In this document: positions 40,385-48,629 of the stretch, piece after piece
Layout: each line of letters opens with the position of its first letter
Numbering within the stretch: the first letter of the stretch is position 1
NCBI GenBank assembly: GCA_025451075.1
Contig: JANWLA010000048.1
Location: 1-48,629 of the forward strand
Source of the DNA: Nitrosotalea sp.
Lineage (GTDB): Archaea; Thermoproteota; Nitrososphaeria; Nitrososphaerales; Nitrosopumilaceae
Direction: 5' to 3'
Length of the DNA stretch: 48,629 nt
Position numbers and translations under genes: made by a program
The notes under the pieces: generated by a model
The model's database searches: none
What the model was told of the DNA's origin: nothing
Seen by the model: only the letters and a program-made list of their open reading frames with translations

Positions 40385-42091
40385 TCACTTGTGTGTATAT
40401 ATCGCTTGATTTGCAGAATCTTTTCTGCAATATCCGAATCTTACGAACTGGATTTGTGATCCCACATTTAACTCTAAGTAGTATTGTTCTGTAATCGCTT
40501 GTTTGACTTCTAGACTATTCTCGTTAAACTGGTCATTTATGAAGAGAACATTTGATATTAAAACCTCTATGTTAACTGGATTCTTTCTTGAAACCCACTG
40601 AATTTTTGGAATTTCTGATTTATAGCCGGTGCCAGTGATCTCTCCTTCCATCTCTGGACCTATCTTTGTTACTTTTATGTTGTATAATTCTAATAATCTT
40701 ACTTCATCACCAATCTTCAGCGGCTTTGCATCATTTCCAGATATGTAGAAGTTTCCATCTATTGTAACTCGTCTTTTGCCCATCTCGTTTTGAGGATGAT
40801 TTGAAATTTCAATCTCAGTAAGATTGTTGTTGATCACTGTCAATTTTACAGGATCAAAGACAATGAATAGTCTTACACTTGTCGGATCAATTATTTTTCG
40901 ATTAAACGATTCAAGTGTTTCAAATGGGGGCAAAGTATCAGACTTGGTAAAGCCAAGGGAAAGAACAAATTTCCTAATGGCTTCTGGGACTATTCCTTTT
41001 CTACGTAACCCTTCCAGAGTTGGAAGTCTGGGATCGTCAAATCCTGATACTTTTCCTTCCTCTACAAGAGGTTTTAACACTCTCTTGGATACTGGCATTC
41101 CTTCAAACTCTAGCCTTGAAAACTCTAGCATCCTTGGTTTACGCATATTCAGTTTATCTAAAAGCGTATAGTAAAGTTCAGTTCGTAATTCGTATTCTTT
41201 AGTTCTAAACGCATGGGTGATTCCGTCTATGCTGTCTTCAACGGCTACTGCAAAGTCGTAGTTTGGCCAAACTCTGTATTTGTCCTTGTGGATTGGATGT
41301 GACTCGTCTATTATTCTAAACAAGGTTGGATCTCGCATGACTGTATTTTCTGAACTCATATCTCCTCGGAATCTGACTATGGCTTCACCTGGTTTGAATT
41401 TATCAAACATTTTATTCCAGCGAGTGTTATTTTGATCAAGATTTCCTGCTCTGCACTTACATGATATCATTTCTCTTCTGTTCTTGCTAATTGTTTCCTT
41501 GTTACATGTACACACATATGCATGACCTAAATCAATAAGCTCTTTACCTTTCCTGTGAATTATCTCCATGTCGTCTGAGGTATTTTTTATGAGATCATAT
41601 TTTACATCAAGCCAGTCAAGGCCAACTTTGATTGCTGCATAATATTCTAGACGTTCTTTTTCTGGATTTGTATCATCAAATCTTAGAATGAGTTTTCCTC
41701 CATACATCTTTGCATATTCTTCATCAATTATGGATGCCTTTGCATGACCAATGTGAGGATAGCCGTTAGGCTCTGGGGGAAAACGTGTAATCACATTACC
41801 TTGCTCTGCACCTTCAAGAGGCGGAAGACCGGTTCTTTCTTGTTTTGGTTTTACTATCAACAGTTCTGCATAATTGCTCTCAAGCTCTTCTCTTTGTGAT
41901 TCTATTGATAATTTATTAACATCAGCCACTGCCTGTGAAATAAGTGGGATTACATCTTTTATCCTAGAACGCAGTTCTAGTTTTGTACCGATTACTTTGG
42001 ATATGATCGAGTCGTTTCTAGTTTTTCCGTTGTGTTCTGATGCATTGAGAAGGGCAATTCCTCGAATTATCCTTTTTAATTCGTCATCCAA
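40385..42091 (-). CDS. gltX: Glutamyl-tRNA synthetase (archaeal type)
   Basis: A 568-residue class I synthetase with FPPEPNGYPHIGHA (HIGH at 113-116), LRFDDTNP and the KMSKS-equivalent MPVSKRVLKP, plus the beta-barrel anticodon domain of the archaeal/eukaryotic GlnRS-like type. No gatCAB context here, but it is likely non-discriminating as in most archaea. The start is TTG 42091 (TTG GAT GAC GAA), directly behind the stop of the prenyl synthase gene with no spacer. Confidence 0.95.
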   Translation of the reverse strand: MDDELKRIIRGIALLNASEHNGKTRNDSIISKVIGTKLELRSRIKDVIPLISQAVADVNKLSIESQREELESNYAELLIVKPKQERTGLPPLEGAEQGNVITRFPPEPNGYPHIGHAKASIIDEEYAKMYGGKLILRFDDTNPEKERLEYYAAIKVGLDWLDVKYDLIKNTSDDMEIIHRKGKELIDLGHAYVCTCNKETISKNRREMISCKCRAGNLDQNNTRWNKMFDKFKPGEAIVRFRGDMSSENTVMRDPTLFRIIDESHPIHKDKYRVWPNYDFAVAVEDSIDGITHAFRTKEYELRTELYYTLLDKLNMRKPRMLEFSRLEFEGMPVSKRVLKPLVEEGKVSGFDDPRLPTLEGLRRKGIVPEAIRKFVLSLGFTKSDTLPPFETLESFNRKIIDPTSVRLFIVFDPVKLTVINNNLTEIEISNHPQNEMGKRRVTIDGNFYISGNDAKPLKIGDEVRLLELYNIKVTKIGPEMEGEITGTGYKSEIPKIQWVSRKNPVNIEVLISNVLFINDQFNENSLEVKQAITEQYYLELNVGSQIQFVRFGYCRKDSANQAIYTHK

Positions 42092-43075
42092 TTAAAGACT
42101 CCTCTCTACTACAAAATCAAGCAAAGAGAGTAACTCATTTTTTGCAGGTCCATTGTATATTGATATAGATTTCTTGGCTGCGTTGGAATGATACACTGCC
42201 TTTTGTTTTATTATTTCTTCTATTCCTAGAGATGAAATTATAGAAATGGCTTTCTCCACTTCGTTTTTTGAAACAGATGAATTGCCAAACGCATTGAGAA
42301 TTATCTTCTTTTCTTGATTACCAGCTTTTTTAATCGCCATTAAAATTGGTAATGATTTTTTTCCTTCTCTGATGTCATTTCCAACTGGTTTTTTTGTAAT
42401 CTTTGGATCTCCTATCACTCCAATCAAATCATCAATTATCTGAAAAGCAATTCCCAAGTTTCTTCCAAATGTGGACAATCTTTCCACGTCTGAAAATTTT
42501 TTCTTCGCTGATATTGCACCCATTGCACAAGATGCTACAAATAGAGACGATGTTTTCTTTTCAATCATCTTTATGTATTGATTTTCATTTGGTATCTTAC
42601 TTGATTTTGCCATGCTGATATCAAGTGTCTGACCTTCACACACATCAGTACAGGCTTTTGCTAATGTGGCAACAAGATTCAAGCCAACATCTTCTGACTT
42701 GTGAAGGTACGGTTTTGAGATGGTTTCAAATGCTCTTGAGAACAACAAATCTCCTGCAAGAATCCCAATCGGCATTCCAAATCTCATGTGAACTGTTGGT
42801 ACACCGTGCCTGACTTCATCATTGTCCATGATATCATCATGTACTAACGTAAAATTATGCACCATTTCAATTGCAGCTGCAGCAGGTATGGCCTGTTTTG
42901 TAGTTCCTCCTAAAAGTTGGCAACTTTTTATGACCATGTATGGTCTTAGTCTTTTTCCTCCATGATCAATCAGATAACTTGCTGCATGATACAGATCCTT
43001 TGGTTCACCCAAAAGTCTAGTTGCAAGAAATGAATCTATCTTGGACGCTGTTTCTGCAAGTTTTTCTAATTTCAT
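42092..43075 (-). CDS. Geranylgeranyl diphosphate synthase (polyprenyl synthase)
   Basis: A 327-residue trans-prenyltransferase for archaeal lipid chains. The first Asp-rich motif is VHDDIMDND, the second is DDLIGVIGD, with GGKRLRPYM near the N-terminus. ATG 43075 overlaps the stop of the preceding idi-like gene by ATGA and is preferred over an in-frame ATG at 43093. The operon order mevalonate kinase, IPK, idi-like, prenyl synthase makes the function clear; chain length is inferred. Confidence 0.92.
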   Translation of the reverse strand: MKLEKLAETASKIDSFLATRLLGEPKDLYHAASYLIDHGGKRLRPYMVIKSCQLLGGTTKQAIPAAAAIEMVHNFTLVHDDIMDNDEVRHGVPTVHMRFGMPIGILAGDLLFSRAFETISKPYLHKSEDVGLNLVATLAKACTDVCEGQTLDISMAKSSKIPNENQYIKMIEKKTSSLFVASCAMGAISAKKKFSDVERLSTFGRNLGIAFQIIDDLIGVIGDPKITKKPVGNDIREGKKSLPILMAIKKAGNQEKKIILNAFGNSSVSKNEVEKAISIISSLGIEEIIKQKAVYHSNAAKKSISIYNGPAKNELLSLLDFVVERSL

Positions 43076-43716
43076 TCTTTTTTTAGCTCCCATTTATGGT
43101 CTGGAAAATGATGCTTTAACGATGTCTCTAACTTACTTTTAAGACCGTCTCTATTCCACATCCTGAGAATCTCTTTATGTCTCTCACTAATGTTGTGACT
43201 TGATTCAGGCAGAAAGTATAACGCAACTAACATCCATGGGCAGAAAATCTGAGGCGTTTTTTCAATCTCTGACAATATTTGTTCTAGTGTAACCCATCTG
43301 ATGTTTGAAATCTCATCTTCTACAAGTTTTATTTTTGAAGGATCGTCCAATATGCCAATTAAAGTGCCACAAATTTCATTTTCTGATCCAATATCTTTGT
43401 AGGGAACGTGATACTCAAACTTGTACAAATAATCTAGTTTACATGTAACTCCCAATTCCTCTGGCAGTCTTCTTTCTGCAGACGAGATGTAATTCTCGGA
43501 CTGTCTTGGATGGCTTGCCACTGTTCCATCCCAATCTCCTGGCCACAACATCTTGCTCATACTTCGCTGTGTAAGCAAAAGTTGTCCTTCTTTATTGAAT
43601 AAAAATATGGTAAAGGCCCTGTGAAGTTTTCCATTTGGTAAATGACATTTTACCTTTTCCTCAGTCCCAGTTTGGCTATCTGTACCGTCTACGAGAATGA
43701 GATATTCCATAGTCAT
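43072..43716 (-). CDS. Isopentenyl-diphosphate isomerase type I-like (Nudix fold)
   Basis: A 214-residue Nudix-fold protein aligning with type I IPP isomerases: HRAFTIFLFNKEGQLLLTQR, WPGDWDGTVASHP, the SAERRLPEELGV helix and the acidic ENEIC. The catalytic glutamate region is retained, but the usual catalytic Cys of VCGHP/CCSHP is Ala67 in VASHP. It is embedded in the isoprenoid operon (ATGA overlaps on both sides), so a role in IPP/DMAPP balance is likely, yet classical Cys chemistry is missing. Confidence 0.82.
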   Translation of the reverse strand: MTMEYLILVDGTDSQTGTEEKVKCHLPNGKLHRAFTIFLFNKEGQLLLTQRSMSKMLWPGDWDGTVASHPRQSENYISSAERRLPEELGVTCKLDYLYKFEYHVPYKDIGSENEICGTLIGILDDPSKIKLVEDEISNIRWVTLEQILSEIEKTPQIFCPWMLVALYFLPESSHNISERHKEILRMWNRDGLKSKLETSLKHHFPDHKWELKKE

Positions 43717-44453
43717 CCTCTAAATATTGTTCCCTCAAAACTCTTGCCATTTATTGCATTTGTTATTCTCTTTGGAGAATTTCCATTTACAAAAAAGACA
43801 TCTGTTCCACCCTTTGATATCTCAAATGCCTCTTTTATTTTACGAGACATGCCTCCCGTAACATCCATTGACACTTTTGAAGTAATTGGCTTTTCTTCTG
43901 TTATCTCACTCAAAAGCCTCTTGCTTTTCATGTCTGAATATACTCCATCTACATTAGTGACAAAAATTGCAAGACGAGGATGTAATATCTTAGAAAGGAT
44001 TCCCATGATTCTATCTCCAGATAGAATGTAAAACTTGTTTTTTCCAAACCACATGGCATCTCCATAAGAAATTGGCGTTAATCCTGTTTTTGCAATCTTG
44101 GGAATTTCTTTAACTTTCTTGATTAGTGGTTGATTACCTATCATAAAATCACTAGGGGGTAGACAATATGGCTTTAAACCAGATTCTAGAAATGATTCCA
44201 ATACAATACTATTTAGTTCTACCATAGAATTTTTGACGGCAGAAACTCCTTTGGCTTCATGTCTTTGAGGTTTTGTATGCATATCATACTTTACAGACCA
44301 GTAATGACCAAAAGATCCTCCCCCATGTACTATGACCAGCGGCTCATCTATATTTTTGAGGCTTGTAGCAATTCTTTTTATCGAGTTTCTATTTGGGGTT
44401 AATGGTTTCTCCTTGTTAGTAATTATGGAACCTCCCAGTTTAATCAGGATCAT
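43713..44453 (-). CDS. Isopentenyl phosphate kinase
   Basis: A 246-residue amino-acid-kinase-fold enzyme that phosphorylates isopentenyl phosphate to IPP in the archaeal mevalonate route. LIKLGGSIIT opens the protein, and HGGGSFGHYW carries the catalytic His of the family. YILSGDRIMGILSKIL and DVTGGMSRKIKEAFE are further signatures. The start ATG 44453 is supported by a TATA-like TTTTTAAAA about 28 bases upstream (leaderless); longer starts are possible. It overlaps the idi-like gene by ATGA. Confidence 0.92.
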   Translation of the reverse strand: MILIKLGGSIITNKEKPLTPNRNSIKRIATSLKNIDEPLVIVHGGGSFGHYWSVKYDMHTKPQRHEAKGVSAVKNSMVELNSIVLESFLESGLKPYCLPPSDFMIGNQPLIKKVKEIPKIAKTGLTPISYGDAMWFGKNKFYILSGDRIMGILSKILHPRLAIFVTNVDGVYSDMKSKRLLSEITEEKPITSKVSMDVTGGMSRKIKEAFEISKGGTDVFFVNGNSPKRITNAINGKSFEGTIFRG

Positions 44454-44551
44454 GATTTTTAACAATGCCATAGACGGTTTTAAAAAGTATCTCACTGAAT
44501 AGTTGACTTGATTCAAGCCGGATGGTAATTGTTAATTCGTTTCTAGGTGTG

Positions 44552-44599
44552 TGCATAAAATAGAGAATTCCTGTTATGAGTAATTCTATTTTTTATGCA
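44552..44599 (-). terminator. Inverted repeat at the end of the mevalonate kinase gene
   Basis: 44552-44569 (TGCATAAAATAGAGAATT) and 44582-44599 (AATTCTATTTTTTATGCA) are nearly complementary around a 12-base loop and overlap the mevalonate kinase stop. With the separate TATA before isopentenyl phosphate kinase, this suggests partial termination between the two genes. Confidence 0.5.
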
Positions 44600-45546
44600 T
44601 ACTTGAGCCCATTGTAGTCTATCTTTGCTATAAAACAATCTGAAGTTTTTCTCAAGTTGTCTAGCGTATCATTTTTGTTGAAATCGTCTACAAGAGAAAT
44701 TGTGCATCCACCTCCGCCTGCTCCTGTTATCTTTGCACCATGAGATGTTTTTTTTGCCTCTTTGACTAAAAAATCTATTTTTTCTGTAGAGACTCCTATC
44801 TGTTTTAACAACTCATGATTTCTTAGCATTAGCAAACCTAGTTTGTTCAAGTTATTTTCTTTCAAAGAGACTATGGCATTATTGACTATGTCAATTTCTT
44901 CATTACATAATTTGTTGAAAAGTTCCGTGTTTTCCTCTTTAAACTTCTTGACCTGCCTTACAACATCTCGAGTATCATGGACTTGTGCAGAGTTTGATAT
45001 TATGAAACTCAAATCATTTCTTGACGGAATGTCTTGAAATCCATTCTTTAGGTCATATGATACCAATCCACCAAATGTCGAAACTGATGAATCCGCACCT
45101 GAGTTTTGTTCAAATACGGTACGTTCTGCTTGTATGGCTATCTTTACTACTTCATCTTTTGATAATTTATGGAATAATCCGTTAACTGAAGCTGTAACTG
45201 CGACACAGGCGGCAGACGACGAGCCAAGTCCTACTCCTGGAGGTATCTCAGACTCTACGATTATCTCTATGCCTTGTTTTATAGAATTTTCTGTTATTGC
45301 TTTTTGTGCTATGTAAAAGAAAGGTTTCATAAATTTTGGTTGGGTGTTTTCTAAATTATTTAATGAATTTAGATCCATCTCTGATTCTCCCAAAGAAGAT
45401 CTTATTCTGATTATTTTATCGTCCACAAATTGTGATGTAGCAGTTATTCTCTTGTCTATGGAACATAATATGGCCCTGATACCGTATACTACAAAATGTT
45501 CTCCAAAAAGAATAATTTTTCCAGGAGCAGATGCAACAGATTTCAT
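44593..45546 (-). CDS. mvk: Mevalonate kinase
   Basis: A 317-residue GHMP kinase. SAPGKIILFGEHFVVYG is the N-terminal motif, PPGVGLGSSSAACVA the phosphate-binding loop, and KITGAGGGGCTISLV motif 3. Length and motifs fit mevalonate kinase, the first step of the lower archaeal mevalonate pathway. The start overlaps the MEMO gene stop by ATGA (45543-45546). Confidence 0.94.
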   Translation of the reverse strand: MKSVASAPGKIILFGEHFVVYGIRAILCSIDKRITATSQFVDDKIIRIRSSLGESEMDLNSLNNLENTQPKFMKPFFYIAQKAITENSIKQGIEIIVESEIPPGVGLGSSSAACVAVTASVNGLFHKLSKDEVVKIAIQAERTVFEQNSGADSSVSTFGGLVSYDLKNGFQDIPSRNDLSFIISNSAQVHDTRDVVRQVKKFKEENTELFNKLCNEEIDIVNNAIVSLKENNLNKLGLLMLRNHELLKQIGVSTEKIDFLVKEAKKTSHGAKITGAGGGGCTISLVDDFNKNDTLDNLRKTSDCFIAKIDYNGLKYA

Positions 45547-46379
45547 GAAAACACTATCGACGCATATCCTACCACTGAGCTCTTGTCGCCTGCTATGTCC
45601 CCGCTAGTAGCATACTTGATCAAGGTTCCCTTGGTTGCTCCTAGTTCTTTACAAGCTATCATGGTGGATGCAATCGCTCCATAACCACATGCACTAATCT
45701 GTTTTTCTTGTAATGTACTATAAAATTTGTCTATATCCAAGTTAAGTATCGTATCTATCAGAAATTTGTCTTGTTCATGAGCAAAATCATTTGGTTCGTA
45801 ATGAGTAAAATCTGAAGAACCAATTATGATAACATTCCTGGTTTTTGCAATTGTCGCTATGGACTTGCCAATTTCAATTGCAGTATTATAATTCTGATCA
45901 ATCAAAATTATGGGCAAAATCTTGAATTTGTGGGAAAATATTTCCTGAAGCATTGGGAGTTGTACCTCTAAACAATGATCTCTTGTATGGGAAAAAGAAT
46001 CAAACTCTATCAACTTTGAAACCTTGTTGATCTCAATTGCAGACTCGGTGTCTACCTCAATATCTCCAATGGGCGTCTTCCATGTGCCTTCCTTCATCAA
46101 TGCAATATCTCGACCTATTCCCCAATGGTTTGGTCCTATGATTATCACAAGATCTGGTTTCTGCGATGATATGGCATAGTATGAATCAGCAGCTATTGGA
46201 CCAGAGTATTCATATCCTGCATGTGGGCATATGACACCAATAATTTTCTTATCATGTGGTGAAGGTGGTAACTTACCTGGACCATATTTGTGCAAAAAGC
46301 AATTTCTTATGCTTGATTTAAGTTCTTGAGTTGTTTTTGGATAGAACATCCCAGCAACAGCTGGTGTCCTCACCTGCAT
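45543..46379 (-). CDS. MEMO1 family protein
   Basis: A 278-residue protein of the MEMO family (dioxygenase-like fold without proven activity in archaea). VRTPAVAGMFYP, CPHAGYEYSGPIAA, IIGPNHWG, DHCLEVQLPML and SSDFTHYEP are the hallmark blocks, including the metal-site-like His residues. In archaea it is typically found between rpsB and mvk, as here. Role unknown; a link to isoprenoid or translation genes is only positional. Confidence 0.92.
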   Translation of the reverse strand: MQVRTPAVAGMFYPKTTQELKSSIRNCFLHKYGPGKLPPSPHDKKIIGVICPHAGYEYSGPIAADSYYAISSQKPDLVIIIGPNHWGIGRDIALMKEGTWKTPIGDIEVDTESAIEINKVSKLIEFDSFSHTRDHCLEVQLPMLQEIFSHKFKILPIILIDQNYNTAIEIGKSIATIAKTRNVIIIGSSDFTHYEPNDFAHEQDKFLIDTILNLDIDKFYSTLQEKQISACGYGAIASTMIACKELGATKGTLIKYATSGDIAGDKSSVVGYASIVFS

Positions 46380-46383
46380 TGTG

Positions 46384-47055
46384 TTATTGCCTCTGTGTTC
46401 TCATTCTTTGGGGAGGCATTCTTTCGGATTCTTCTTCTAACTCTTCTTCTGTTATTTTGGTTTCAAAGTCATCTATTTGGTATTTCATAGATTCTGCATT
46501 CTTTAATTTGCCTTTTTGCATCAGTATCTCTCTTGCTAAAAGCCAATAGGTTGCAGCTAGGGATTTTCTTCCTCTGTTGTTTGCTGGAATTACCAAATCA
46601 ATTTTAGATGTGACATTATCTGTATTGGAAATGCCTATTACGGGAATTCCTGCATTGGTTGCTTCTACAACTGCTTGCTCATCTACTTGTGGATCTGAAA
46701 CAAAAACTAATTCTGGTTCTCTATAGTATGGCAATGATGGGTTTGTTAGGGTTCCAGGCATGAATCTTCCAAGCATGGGAGTTGCGCCGGTCACCTCACA
46801 GAATTTCTCAACAGGAGTACTGGCATATTCTCTACCTGAGCAAACTAGGATTTTTGTGATATCTGCTCTGTTGATGAATGTGGCAGCTGTTTGAATTCTG
46901 GATAATGTTTTCTTACTATCAATAATGTAAAGCCCTTCGTTTGTAGCCTTGGTAACAAATGGAGTCATGAATTTTGTTTTTACCTGAGTGCCTACCCTTA
47001 TTCCGGTAGACAATACGTATTTCTCCATGTGTTCAAAATCTTCTTGTTTGCTCAT
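46384..47055 (-). CDS. rpsB: Small-subunit ribosomal protein uS2
   Basis: A 223-residue archaeal S2: YVLSTGIRVGTQVKTKFMTP, the ILVCSGREYASTPVEKF block, FMPGTLTNP and IPVIGISNTDNVTSKIDLVI. Acidic C-terminal tail (KITEEELEEESERMP). Located between eno and the MEMO gene with gaps of 9 and 4 bases, an operon order common in archaea. Confidence 0.97.
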   Translation of the reverse strand: MSKQEDFEHMEKYVLSTGIRVGTQVKTKFMTPFVTKATNEGLYIIDSKKTLSRIQTAATFINRADITKILVCSGREYASTPVEKFCEVTGATPMLGRFMPGTLTNPSLPYYREPELVFVSDPQVDEQAVVEATNAGIPVIGISNTDNVTSKIDLVIPANNRGRKSLAATYWLLAREILMQKGKLKNAESMKYQIDDFETKITEEELEEESERMPPQRMRTQRQ

Positions 47056-47064
47056 TCTGTGTTT

Positions 47065-48303
47065 CTAAATCTCGGCCATTCCACGTATTAAATCATACTC
47101 TGAAAGTCGTATCAGTTCGTTAAGTTTGGCCATTCTTTCTCCACCTAATATGCCAACCTTGAGCATCTTTGATTTGGTGGCAATTCCAATGTGTGATATG
47201 TGAGAATCTGTAGATTCCCCAGATCGATGGGATGTGATTAATTTTACATTGTTATTGTTTGCTTCTTTGGCAAATTCAAGTGCATCATAAAGACTTCCTG
47301 CCTGATTTACTTTCAATATTGCTCCACTACAAGCTCTTATTTTTACTGCTTTTTTGAGAATTTTGGTATTTGTTACCAGCAGGTCATCACCAGTTATGAG
47401 AACGCGGGGAAATTTTTTAGTCAAGATTGCCATGTCTCCAAAGGCTTCTTCATGAACTGCATCTTCGGCGTAAACAAGTTTGTATCTCTTTATTATGTCT
47501 GAAGCAAACTCGATCTGTTTTTCAGGAGTGTTTTCAAAGCCTGCTCTATCGTACACATATTTTTTCTTCTTTTCATCCCACTGCGTGGATGAAGCAAAAT
47601 CTACGCCCAGTGAAACTTCCTTTCCTAACGTGAAACCAAGTTGTTCACAAGCTTTTGCAGATATTTCTAGTGCTTCCTCATTTTTTAATTTAGGAGCCCA
47701 ACCGCCTTCATCCCCCCTTCCGTTTGTAAAACTTGGATCTTTTTTTGCTAGAATCTTTCCTACTTCTTTGTGTACCATCAAGTTAACCTCTATTGCATCG
47801 CGAATAGTTTTGGAGCCTGTGGCACAAACTAAAATTTCTTGAATGTCTGGGGTGCCTGGACCTGCATGTGCTCCTCCTCCTAAAATATTTCCTAGCGGAA
47901 ATGGATATCTAAAAGCTGGGTCTTTTGCAAGCAACTTGAACATTGGTACCTGTAGTGCTTTTGAAGCTGATTCAATTGATGCAATGGTTAATGCAAATGC
48001 AAGTGAACCTCCCGCTCTTGAATAATTTGGAGTTGAATCAATTTCTCTTAGGGTTTCGTGAATTATTTTCAGATTGGATGGATCAAGGCCTACAAACTTT
48101 TTTGCGTTCTTTTTTAATATGCTAAGGCTATTCTCTGGTTTATTCTGAGGAAAACTCTGAGCTTCATGTTTTCCAACACTTGCACCTGATGGAGCGCAGA
48201 CTCGTCCTATGTATTGGTTATCTGATATAACGTCAACTTCTATGGTTTGACTTCCTCTGCTGTTGTAAAGTATTCGCCCCTCAATGGAGGTAATCCTGGG
48301 CAT
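47065..48303 (-). CDS. eno: Enolase
   Basis: A 412-residue phosphopyruvate hydratase. SRGSQTIEVDV, ASVGKHEA, the metal ligand regions VDFASS, EDAVHEEAF and GDDLLVTN, the catalytic Lys in LKVNQAG and SHRSGEST are all present. Metabolic role in gluconeogenesis is expected for an autotroph. One base separates it from the rpoN stop. Confidence 0.96.
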   Translation of the reverse strand: MPRITSIEGRILYNSRGSQTIEVDVISDNQYIGRVCAPSGASVGKHEAQSFPQNKPENSLSILKKNAKKFVGLDPSNLKIIHETLREIDSTPNYSRAGGSLAFALTIASIESASKALQVPMFKLLAKDPAFRYPFPLGNILGGGAHAGPGTPDIQEILVCATGSKTIRDAIEVNLMVHKEVGKILAKKDPSFTNGRGDEGGWAPKLKNEEALEISAKACEQLGFTLGKEVSLGVDFASSTQWDEKKKKYVYDRAGFENTPEKQIEFASDIIKRYKLVYAEDAVHEEAFGDMAILTKKFPRVLITGDDLLVTNTKILKKAVKIRACSGAILKVNQAGSLYDALEFAKEANNNNVKLITSHRSGESTDSHISHIGIATKSKMLKVGILGGERMAKLNELIRLSEYDLIRGMAEI

Positions 48304-48304
48304 T

Positions 48305-48541
48305 CTATTCTAGTTCGGATCTTACTTCTTGTTCTCTTCTTCTGATTGCTTCGTAAAATGGAATGACTTGATGAATTGTCTCAACTGATGTTAATATCAT
48401 CGCTCTACAACAATATCTTTTAAAACCAAAAGAATCTAAAACTTTTCCTGGATCTTCTCCGCTTTTAACACGATTCTGATATTCCTTAAACTTGTCAGCA
48501 ACCAAATTTCCACATGTAAAACATCTAACAGGGATGAGCAC
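48305..48541 (-). CDS. rpoN: RNA polymerase subunit N (Rpb10)
   Basis: A 78-residue zinc-binding RNAP subunit: PVRCFTCGNLVADKF has the first cysteine pair and RYCCRAMI the second. I choose GTG 48541 (MLIPVRC) over GTG 48547 because the family begins MIIPVRC and the TATA at about 48567 is then at the right distance. It heads the operon rpoN-eno-rpsB-MEMO-mvk. Confidence 0.93.
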   Translation of the reverse strand: MLIPVRCFTCGNLVADKFKEYQNRVKSGEDPGKVLDSFGFKRYCCRAMILTSVETIHQVIPFYEAIRRREQEVRSELE

Positions 48542-48561
48542 AGTCACAAAAAGTAATCAAG

Positions 48562-48572
48562 GCTTATAAAAA
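48562..48572. promoter_or_regulatory. TATA element shared by rpoN and tRNA-Leu
   Basis: GCTTATAAAAA is about 26 bases from the rpoN GTG 48541 on one side and about 28 bases from the tRNA-Leu 5' end on the other. One nearly symmetric TATA may direct both divergent transcripts. Confidence 0.5.
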
Positions 48573-48594
48573 CCATACATGGGTAAAACCAATT

Positions 48595-48629
48595 GCGGGA
48601 GTCGCCCAGCCTGGTCAAAGGCGCTAGCT
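48595..48629 (+). tRNA. tRNA-Leu, 5' part (cut by the window edge)
   Basis: GCGGGAGTCGCCCAGCCTGG starts an archaeal class II tRNA: acceptor GCGGGAG, then a D arm with GCC...GGC and the GGTCAAAGGCGC stretch typical of tRNA-Leu. The anticodon lies outside the window, so the isotype is inferred. Confidence 0.7.

Overview
The window reads as chromosomal DNA of an ammonia-oxidising-type archaeon (Nitrososphaerota/Thaumarchaeota). The support is KEOPS subunits, archaeal TGT and Taw1, RpoN, archaeal-type mevalonate genes, TATA-driven leaderless starts, PEF-type C-terminal sorting tails and several protein families I associate with that phylum. Two secreted glutamic (G1/eqolisin-type) peptidase loci hint at an acid-tolerant relative such as Nitrosotalea. 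That placement is inference. No amo, ribosomal RNA or CRISPR locus is present.

Layout. (1) 1-8.45 kb is core: tRNA-guanine transglycosylase, Fap7-like kinase, YchF/Ygr210-like GTPase, Kae1, Bud32, RdgB, Taw1 and a zinc alcohol dehydrogenase. (2) A tRNA-His at 8551-8623 opens an accessory island that runs to about 37.5 kb. It holds regulators, frameshifted remnants, an intact and a broken glutamic peptidase, a tandem array of secreted or surface proteins (11.7-24.8 and 28.3-30.3 kb), an AAA ATPase between direct repeats, an Lrp-type ligand-binding protein, two winged-helix regulators, an FAD oxidoreductase and small membrane proteins. Copies of the tRNA-His 3' end recur at about 30.39, 32.62, 34.07, 36.84 and 37.02 kb, and the tRNA's downstream terminator recurs at 32.65 kb. 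This is what repeated integration at one tRNA would leave, although no recombinase is visible. (3) 37.6-48.6 kb is core again, on the minus strand: rpoN, eno, rpsB, a MEMO-family gene, mevalonate kinase, isopentenyl phosphate kinase, an idi-like gene, prenyl synthase, gltX and an FAH-family gene, then a Rieske ferredoxin, UPF0147 and a methyltransferase. A tRNA-Leu starts at the right edge.

The most unusual part is the island's secretome. Successive genes begin with nearly the same DNA (consensus ATGAAAACTCTACATCTTTC, protein MKTLHLS...) although their mature parts differ, and many overlap the previous stop. Several share a roughly 50-residue two-cysteine module ending in an RGW motif, and three share a beta-rich domain with a PR-x-hID motif. 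Two carry PEF-CTERM-like tails. One has a Rieske fold that has lost all four cluster ligands but kept the disulfide cysteines; another has a cupredoxin fold lacking two copper ligands. Two gene starts of the array are cut off at or near the tRNA-His-derived repeats. Three promoters in the island are copies of one block: tandem GTGCTCAC, then a TATA box, and in two copies a structured leader ending in a three-codon upstream ORF. The left edge of the block still carries the last codons of the regulator gene that precedes copy 2, so the block appears to have spread as a regulator-promoter unit.
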